Source: JASHSH01 sp036490215 (GTDB lineage Bacteria; Pseudomonadota; Alphaproteobacteria; Rhodospirillales; Magnetospirillaceae). From it: DNA of 30,867 nt. The stretch lies in contig DASXEH010000005.1 of NCBI GenBank assembly GCA_036490215.1, forward strand, positions 1-30,867. Direction: 5' to 3'. Within the stretch, counting starts at the first letter, position 1. Every line of letters begins with the position of its first letter. The translations under genes and the position numbers were made by a program. Under the pieces are notes generated by a model. It was given only the letters and a program-made list of their open reading frames with translations, had not been told where the DNA came from and ran no database searches. Below are positions 23,406 through 28,934 of this stretch, in pieces.

Positions 23406-23427
23406 GGATGACCGAGTGGAGCAGGCC

Positions 23428-23727
23428 ATGGCCGATGTGCGTATCTACCGTCCCGCTAAAACCGCGATGCAATCGGGGCGCGCCAAGACCAATGAATGGC
23501 TGCTCGAATTCGCGCCCGGCGCGCGTGAGGAAGCCGATCCGTTGATGGGCTGGGCCGGCTCGGGCGACACGCTCAATCAGGTCCGCCTGTTTTTCGCCAC
23601 CAAGGAAGAGGCGATTGCCTTTGCCGAGCGCGAAGGCCACAGCTACACCGTGGTCGAGGAACGGCCGGCCAAGGCGCCGAAGCCGAAGAGCTATTCCGAC
23701 AACTTCAAGTTCGACAGAGTTCTCTAA
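23428..23727 (+). CDS. NDUFS4-like accessory subunit of respiratory complex I
   Basis: A 99-residue protein matching the bacterial form of the ETC complex I NDUFS4/18-kDa subunit. Conserved blocks are RIYRPAKTAMQSGRAKTNEWLLEF, DPLMGWAGSGDTLNQVRLFF, TKEEAIAFAEREGHSYTV and the C-terminal KPKSYSDNFKFDR. It binds the peripheral arm of NADH dehydrogenase. In bacteria it is, to my knowledge, largely restricted to Alphaproteobacteria, which helps place the organism. The start is ATG 23428; the frame continues upstream through the tRNA-Pro gene, which cannot be coding. Length is normal for the bacterial family. Confidence 0.95.
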   Translation: MADVRIYRPAKTAMQSGRAKTNEWLLEFAPGAREEADPLMGWAGSGDTLNQVRLFFATKEEAIAFAEREGHSYTVVEERPAKAPKPKSYSDNFKFDRVL

Positions 23728-23751
23728 CCCTTCGGCTTCGCGTCTGAAGGG
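23728..23751 (+). terminator. Possible weak hairpin after the NDUFS4-like gene
   Basis: CCCTTC (23728-23733) pairs with GAAGGG (23746-23751) around a 12-base loop directly after the stop codon. There is no T-run, so terminator activity is doubtful. Confidence 0.3.
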
Positions 23752-23796
23752 AAGGGGCGCGAGGCCGGACCTCAGTTCAGCCTTCCCGACCGTTGC

Positions 23797-23873
23797 GCGC
23801 CCTTAGCTCAGATGGATAGAGCAACCGCCTTCTAAGCGGTAGGTCGTGGGTTCGAATCCCGCAGGGCGCGCCA
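23797..23873 (+). tRNA. tRNA-Arg (anticodon TCT)
   Basis: A 77-nt cloverleaf. The acceptor GCGCCCT pairs with AGGGCGC, with discriminator G and an encoded CCA. The D-arm contains GCTCAGATGGATAGAGC; the anticodon arm ACCGCCTTCTAAGCGGT presents TCT; the T-arm contains GGGTTCGAATCCC. It is convergent with the dehydroquinase-like gene, 8 bp from its stop. Confidence 0.97.
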
Positions 23874-23881
23874 AACCTTAC

Positions 23882-24364
23882 TCACTGTGGACCGACCCGC
23901 AAAGGGGCCGACAAGCTTTTCGGAAGCGCGTCGAGCATCTTTGCCGCAGCGAGCATGGCGACGATATAGCCATGCGGGCCGAGGCCGCAGATCACGGCTT
24001 TGGCCGTTGCTGAAATCTTCGAATGGCGGTGCAGCTCGTCCCGGGCATGAATGTTCGAGATATGGAGCTCGATGATGGGCCCTTCGAAAATCTTCAAAGC
24101 GTCGATGATCGCGATCGATGTGAACGAATATCCAGCAGGATTGATGATGATCGCGTCGGCGGCCTTGCGCGCCGATTGGATCAGATCGACGAGTTCGCCC
24201 TCGTGGTTTGATTGATGGAACAAGAGCGTCGCGCCGATCTGTTTCGCGAAATCGCGGCAACTGGCCTCGATCGCGGGTAACGTCGTCGAGCCATAGATGT
24301 GGGGCTCACGGATCCCAAGAAAGTTCAAATTGGGCCCGTTCAGAATCATCAATCTTGTTTTCAT
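23882..24364 (-). CDS. aroQ: Type II 3-dehydroquinate dehydratase homologue with altered substrate pocket
   Basis: A 160-residue protein of the AroQ fold (dodecameric flavodoxin-like enzyme; dehydroquinate to dehydroshikimate). The start is ATG 24364, with GGAGG six bases upstream; the longer frame to 24586 is spurious. Numbering happens to match M. tuberculosis AroQ: N12, R19 and Y24 in NGPNLNFLGIREPHIYG, N75 and H101 (ELHISN) are all kept, as is HQSNHEGELVD. The segment usually NPGAYTHTS is NPAGYSFTS, so His81 is Phe, and the usual Arg112 is His (RDELHRHS). Both replaced residues contact substrate hydroxyls in known structures, from memory. It is probably second in an operon with the MFS gene. 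It may be a catabolic paralogue acting on a related compound rather than the housekeeping shikimate enzyme. Confidence 0.85.
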   Translation of the reverse strand: MKTRLMILNGPNLNFLGIREPHIYGSTTLPAIEASCRDFAKQIGATLLFHQSNHEGELVDLIQSARKAADAIIINPAGYSFTSIAIIDALKIFEGPIIELHISNIHARDELHRHSKISATAKAVICGLGPHGYIVAMLAAAKMLDALPKSLSAPLRVGPQ

Positions 24365-24383
24365 ACGCTGCCTCCAGGTTGCT

Positions 24384-24415
24384 GATGTCCTCATGACGGC
24401 GGTCATGAGGACATC
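24384..24415. repeat. Perfect 14-bp inverted repeat between MFS and aroQ-like genes
   Basis: GATGTCCTCATGAC (24384-24397) and GTCATGAGGACATC (24402-24415) are exact reverse complements around a GGCG loop. On the minus strand it lies 35 bases after the MFS stop and 8 bases before the aroQ-like ribosome-binding site (GGAGG at 24375-24371). There is no T-run, so it is not an ordinary intrinsic terminator. It may be an operator, an intercistronic stabilising hairpin or a translational control hairpin. Confidence 0.75.
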
Positions 24416-24450
24416 GTCAACGAACCGGGGAGCGCCGTCCACGTCTCGCT

Positions 24451-25662
24451 TTATGCCGGCTGTAGTTCCGGCTTCATTCGCGAGGGCTGCGGTGGGAAGA
24501 GCAGCGCGATACAGGCTGCGCCCACGGCCACCGCGCAGGAGCCGATATAGAGCCAGGTATAGGCATGGGTGGTGTCGTAGATCCAACCGCCGGCCAGCGG
24601 GCCTGCCGCCATACCGAGGCTGGAGACGAGGGCCGACGCACCGATGATGGCGCCAAGGATGTGCGGGCCGAAATATTCGCGTGCCAGCACCGAGTAGAGC
24701 GGCATCACCCCGCCATAGGCCGCACCGAACACGATCGCCACGCCATAGAACGTGGTGAGTTGATTAGCCGACAGATACGCCGCGATGGCCACAGCCTGCA
24801 CAAGAAGGCCGGTCACCAGCACCGGTTTCACGCCGAAGCGGTCGGCGGCGAGACCGAGCAGCAGGCGTCCGCCAAGGCCCGACAGACCTTCGACGCTATA
24901 GATCGTCACCGCAGCCATCGGTGCGATGCCGCAGCCGATCGCGTAGCTGACGGTGTGGAAGATCGGCCCGGAATGGGCGGCACAGCAGGCGCCGAAGGTC
25001 AGGGCCAGGACGATGAATTGCGGTGAGCGGAACGCTTGCTTCAAGGTCGGACCGGCTGTGCCGGCTGGATTGGCAGCCGCACCAGGTGCGCTAGCTAGCG
25101 CCGGCGGGCGGCGGACCAGAAGCGCCGCCGGAATCGTCAGCACCCAGGCGCCGATACCGATGATCAGCATCGCCTCACGCCAGTCATAGGCTGAGATCAG
25201 CCAGCGCGCGAAAGGCGAGATGGTCATCGGCGCGACGCCGACGCCCGCCGACACCAACGAGACGGCCAGGCTGCGATGGGTGTCGAACCAGCGCATGGTA
25301 TTGGCGATCATCGGCGCGAAAAAGGTGCCGGCGGCCAGACCGATGACGACACCGTAGAACAGCTGAAATTCGATCAAAGACGTCGCGCGGCTGGCGAGCG
25401 TGAGGCCGACGCCAAGCAGAACCGAGCCGATCAGCACGACGATACGCGTTCCGAGGCGGTCGCTGAGCGTGCCCCAGAAGAAGCCGGCGAAACCCATCGT
25501 GACGAAGTCGAGCGTCATCGCACTCGATATGCCTTCGCGCGACCAGCCGGTGGTGGCCGACATCGGCTGCAAGAACACGGCCAGCGAGAACATTGCGCCG
25601 ATGGCCACGCAGGTCATCAGAGCGCCCAAACCAACAATCACCCAGCGATAGGAAGAAGCCAT
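24451..25662 (-). CDS. Major facilitator superfamily transporter (OxlT/MCT-like)
   Basis: A 403-residue inner-membrane carrier with about 12 hydrophobic segments. The MFS loop 2-3 signature is visible as GTLSDRLGTRIVVLIG near residues 63-78, and its repeat-half equivalent as GLAADRFGVKPVLVTG. The central cytoplasmic loop (about 190-215) is Ala/Pro-rich. The opening RWVIVGLGALMTCVAIGAMFSLAVFLQPMSATTGWSREGIS is characteristic of the oxalate/formate antiporter and monocarboxylate group, so an organic-acid anion is a reasonable cargo class. The start is ATG 25662. It probably precedes the aroQ-like gene in one operon; a quinate- or shikimate-like acid as cargo is speculation from that pairing. 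Confidence 0.9.
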   Translation of the reverse strand: MASSYRWVIVGLGALMTCVAIGAMFSLAVFLQPMSATTGWSREGISSAMTLDFVTMGFAGFFWGTLSDRLGTRIVVLIGSVLLGVGLTLASRATSLIEFQLFYGVVIGLAAGTFFAPMIANTMRWFDTHRSLAVSLVSAGVGVAPMTISPFARWLISAYDWREAMLIIGIGAWVLTIPAALLVRRPPALASAPGAAANPAGTAGPTLKQAFRSPQFIVLALTFGACCAAHSGPIFHTVSYAIGCGIAPMAAVTIYSVEGLSGLGGRLLLGLAADRFGVKPVLVTGLLVQAVAIAAYLSANQLTTFYGVAIVFGAAYGGVMPLYSVLAREYFGPHILGAIIGASALVSSLGMAAGPLAGGWIYDTTHAYTWLYIGSCAVAVGAACIALLFPPQPSRMKPELQPA

Positions 25663-25775
25663 GCCACCCGTCCCTAATCTAGAAATGAGCCTAGCACGAA
25701 CCCAGTACCGGGGGCTCGGCTCTACTCATAACGTCTGGCAGGGGGAAAAGGATTCGGATGCGGCGCAATAAATTG

Positions 25776-27932
25776 CTAGGAGGCCGCGTGCTTCATAGGA
25801 GCCTGCTTTTGGCGCAATGCCTCAAGCTTGGCATAGGGCTCGGCAAGCCACTGGCCGGCGACCGCGCGAATAGCATCGGTAGCGGCGGCCAGCTTCTTGG
25901 CCCGGTCGTCGCTGAAGGGTTTGGCCAGGAAACGGTCACGCGAATGGACGCCGGTCACCGCGTGCATACGCATTCCGCGCTCGGTATCGGGCGCCGCGCC
26001 AAAATGAGCAGGGATGCGTTCATAGACGGCGTCGGGAAGCTCGTTGTAATTGACGAACAGCCAACTGGGCCCAGCATGGGCCAGAACCGCATCGAGGATG
26101 CCGCGCAAGAAGCGGGCACAATACTCTTCGGCGCTCATTGTCTGAATCAGGTCGCGCGGCACGCCCAGCATCATCGATGCAGCGGCTGTGTTATGACGCA
26201 GGGCAGCCCATTCAGGCGGGTCGTTCATCAGCGAAACCAGAACTTCGACCGGATCGCGATAGACGAAAACTTTGGGAACACCGCGCAGATCGGCCAGCAG
26301 GCTGGTGAGATACCAGACGTTCCAGCTGGAGAATTTAACGACGTAGCCGCTCTGACCCGGGCGCCGCAGGCCTCCGAACGCGGCGAGAACCAGGCGAAGG
26401 GCGCGACGTCTTTCCGCTTCGGAGGTGCCACGCCAATAGGGGCCGAGGATGTCGTTGATCGGATCGGGTTCCGAAATGACCAGCGTATCATTCGCCGCTG
26501 CCAGCATGCGCGAGACCAGGGTCGAACCGCAACGCGACATATGGAACACGAGGCCCGACGGCGCAGCGAGTGGCGTGGTGCACAGAGACTCCAACTCCTC
26601 GAGCGACGTCGTTCTGGATGACGCCTCGCGCTGGTGTTCGATCGCCATTTCGATGGCTTGGCTGTAGAACGGGCGGGAAAAATCGCATCCGCCGAGCTGG
26701 AGCCAGCGCACGGCGGGGCCGGTGCCGGTGATGTCGGCGCCGACGGGCACCCATTCTTTCGGCGCGTCTTCCCGTGCCGGCGTATCATTGGCCACTTCTG
26801 TCGACATCACCTCGGGCAGCGCTAGGCGATCATCGTCACCGAAATAGCGGCGTTCGCCGGCCGCCAGCCTGGCATTGTTGGTCAGGCGCCGCTGCGCATC
26901 CTCTTCGCCATAGAGAAAAGCAAGAAAGGCAAAGCGTTCGCCGCGCTCCATTCGCGTCACCTCATGCAACAATCCGCATGAGAAGACGGCTGCGCCGCCG
27001 CTGGGGGGACGATAGGTATCGCGGCCAAATTCAGGAAAGCACAAATCGCCGCCGCCATAGTTCTTCGCCTCGGCATTCAGGTTGATCGTCACGGCGAAGC
27101 GGCGATGGGCAGAACCGGCGTTCAGATTGTCGCGATGGCGGAAGAAATGATCTTTGGTTTCGGCAGAATATCGCGCGACGAGATATCGATCCATCCGTGT
27201 GGCCGAGAAACCGAATGCCTGCCGGACCGCCGGAACGAGCCGGCTGACGATGCGTTTCCGGATTTCGACGGCCAGTGCAGCATCGTCGATAACCCAATCG
27301 CTTCGCCGTTTGAAGCGATAATCGGTGATGGTCTGCGTCACGCCGCCACGGTCGACAAAGTAGCCCGAGTCTTTTCCGCCATGGCGCCGGAACGCATCGA
27401 TCATGAATTCGCAGAGTTCGAAATCGAAGACGCGCGGCACCATCAGCACCGGCGCTGTCAAATGGATCCCCGCATGTTCGGCGGGCGGTGGCAATGTCGC
27501 CAGCAGTTGTTCCAGCATCGCGCCATGGCCGTCGGGGTGATCGTACGGGATGGAGGCGATAACCCGCATCATGGGGTCGAGAAGGAATGTCCATGGTTTG
27601 CCATCGGTGCCGAACTGGCCGGCGAGCGCACCGTCGACATCGACCAGGAAATCGATGCCGGGCCGCCGGATCGTGGCGTACGCCGAACGTTCATGGGGCA
27701 GCGCGTTGATGATGCCGTAGAGGATGATGTGGTCGTCGCGGAATAGAGCGCGATGGCGCATCAGTTCCCCGACACGCGGGTCGAAGAGCTCTTCGGGGCC
27801 GATCGGTTTGCCGATGAAGGATAGTAGAAGATAGCGGCCGGCATCGACGTGAATGTCGATGCGCTGACCGGAAGCCGTTGTGGCCGAGAACCAGGGCGCT
27901 GGATCACCCAGCTGAGGTCGAATGATCGTCAC
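25776..27932 (-). CDS. Three-domain fusion: redoxin-like, 2OG-Fe(II) oxygenase and sulfotransferase
   Basis: A 718-residue protein with three parts. Residues 1-150 resemble an AhpC/thioredoxin-fold domain (LGDPAPWFSATTASG, AGRYLLLSFIG), but the usual peroxidatic Cys is missing, so it may be structural. Residues 155-345 are a prolyl-4-hydroxylase-type oxygenase: iron ligands H266 and D268 in HFFRHRDN, distal H323 in LLHEVT, and the 2-oxoglutarate arginine R333 in GERFAF. Residues 405-710 are a sulfotransferase: PAPS 5'-phosphosulfate loop SRCGSTL (466-472) and 3'-phosphate motif YRDPVEVLVS (558-567). No signal peptide is seen. The start GTG 27932 is the first available after an in-frame TGA; no good ribosome-binding site is visible. 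Redoxin-oxygenase fusions are familiar to me from alphaproteobacteria; the added sulfotransferase is unusual. It could hydroxylate then sulfate a peptide or glycan. Confidence 0.85.
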   Translation of the reverse strand: MTIIRPQLGDPAPWFSATTASGQRIDIHVDAGRYLLLSFIGKPIGPEELFDPRVGELMRHRALFRDDHIILYGIINALPHERSAYATIRRPGIDFLVDVDGALAGQFGTDGKPWTFLLDPMMRVIASIPYDHPDGHGAMLEQLLATLPPPAEHAGIHLTAPVLMVPRVFDFELCEFMIDAFRRHGGKDSGYFVDRGGVTQTITDYRFKRRSDWVIDDAALAVEIRKRIVSRLVPAVRQAFGFSATRMDRYLVARYSAETKDHFFRHRDNLNAGSAHRRFAVTINLNAEAKNYGGGDLCFPEFGRDTYRPPSGGAAVFSCGLLHEVTRMERGERFAFLAFLYGEEDAQRRLTNNARLAAGERRYFGDDDRLALPEVMSTEVANDTPAREDAPKEWVPVGADITGTGPAVRWLQLGGCDFSRPFYSQAIEMAIEHQREASSRTTSLEELESLCTTPLAAPSGLVFHMSRCGSTLVSRMLAAANDTLVISEPDPINDILGPYWRGTSEAERRRALRLVLAAFGGLRRPGQSGYVVKFSSWNVWYLTSLLADLRGVPKVFVYRDPVEVLVSLMNDPPEWAALRHNTAAASMMLGVPRDLIQTMSAEEYCARFLRGILDAVLAHAGPSWLFVNYNELPDAVYERIPAHFGAAPDTERGMRMHAVTGVHSRDRFLAKPFSDDRAKKLAAATDAIRAVAGQWLAEPYAKLEALRQKQAPMKHAAS

Positions 27933-28092
27933 AGTCGGGGCTTCGACTGCGACAGATACCGACCCTCAAAAGATATCTCGAAACCCATCGTGTCCGAACC
28001 CCTGAGGAGAATACTTCGAGGTTAAACACTAGCGCTTCGCAATTTCACGGAAATTTCGATTTGGTTTCAGAGTGTCGCATGACCAAAAACAG

Positions 28093-28869
28093 CTATATAG
28101 CCGTGCTGCAGACTTTGAACCTTTCGGCGGTCATCATGATGACGTTGAGGCCGCCATGGTCGCCTCTCGCGATTCGGCCATTTTCGACAACAACCGGCTC
28201 GTATCCCAGGCGAGCGACAATATCGAATACGTTTGAACCGCAATATTCACGCTCGAACATCAAGACCGGCTGATGTTTTTGCAAGACCGTCTGACCGCCC
28301 GCGAGTACGTCATATTCGAACCCCTCGACATCGATTTTGATGAAGCTGGGGCTGAGATCGAGGCTGTCGAGGGTTTTGAGCGTGCAGGGATGTTCCTCGA
28401 TCTTCACACGGGTCTGATCGAAGAAATACAGCCTATCCGGGCTGAGATATTGCGATGCCACATCCCGCACGCAAGTGGCGTTGCCATCGTAGACCAGCCC
28501 GCGATACGTGGGGATATAGAGGGTGAAGGACCCCTCCCGTTGTCCGAGGCCGAAATTCTCGATCGTCAAAAGCGGGTCGCCGGCAAAATGTCGCGCTGTT
28601 TGGCGGTAGATGGCCGGATTGGGTTCGAAGGAGATGATGCGCGCATCGCTCCGATAGGCGCGAATCGAAAGGATGCTTTGTCCGCGATTTGAACCGATGT
28701 CGAGAAATAGATCGTTCTCCGATCGCGGCAGTAGGGCAATGATCGCGAAATCACGCTCATGCGCAATTCTCAAATACCGCCGACTATAGTCGTAGTAGCG
28801 ATTCTTGAGCGAAGCCAGAACCGGGAAACGGTTTTGGACGGTGCGTGCAGCTTTCTTGAATTCGATCAT
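28093..28869 (-). CDS. FkbM-family SAM-dependent methyltransferase
   Basis: A 258-residue methyltransferase. SAM motif I is LFLDIGSNRGQS (residues 54-65), then ISFEPNPAIYRQ (acidic residue for the SAM ribose) and the FkbM-specific IKIDVEGFEYDVLAGG at 177-191. FkbM-type enzymes typically O-methylate sugar hydroxyls or polyketide hydroxyls and are frequent in surface-polysaccharide and glycosylation loci. The N-terminal 45 residues are basic and aromatic (NRYYDYSRRYLRI) and may bind the acceptor. The start is ATG 28869. It lies 65 bp after the repeat-protein stop and 160 bp before the three-domain fusion, all on the minus strand. That 160-bp gap shows no clear promoter or terminator to me. Confidence 0.9.
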   Translation of the reverse strand: MIEFKKAARTVQNRFPVLASLKNRYYDYSRRYLRIAHERDFAIIALLPRSENDLFLDIGSNRGQSILSIRAYRSDARIISFEPNPAIYRQTARHFAGDPLLTIENFGLGQREGSFTLYIPTYRGLVYDGNATCVRDVASQYLSPDRLYFFDQTRVKIEEHPCTLKTLDSLDLSPSFIKIDVEGFEYDVLAGGQTVLQKHQPVLMFEREYCGSNVFDIVARLGYEPVVVENGRIARGDHGGLNVIMMTAERFKVCSTAI

Positions 28870-28934
28870 CGCGACGGGTCCCCGCCCATCTTTCGAATTG
28901 CGACGAATGAGAAGCCGCGCCGTCCTCGCAATTC

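Noticed and set aside
23215..23427. N-terminal extension of the NDUFS4-like gene to 23215.
   Set aside because: The extension reads through the tRNA-Pro gene and has no similarity to the family; ATG 23428 gives the normal length.
25690..25724. Possible terminator between the fusion gene and the MFS gene (GAGCC...GGCTC).
   Set aside because: Only 5 bp of stem with a large loop and no proper T-run; not supportable.
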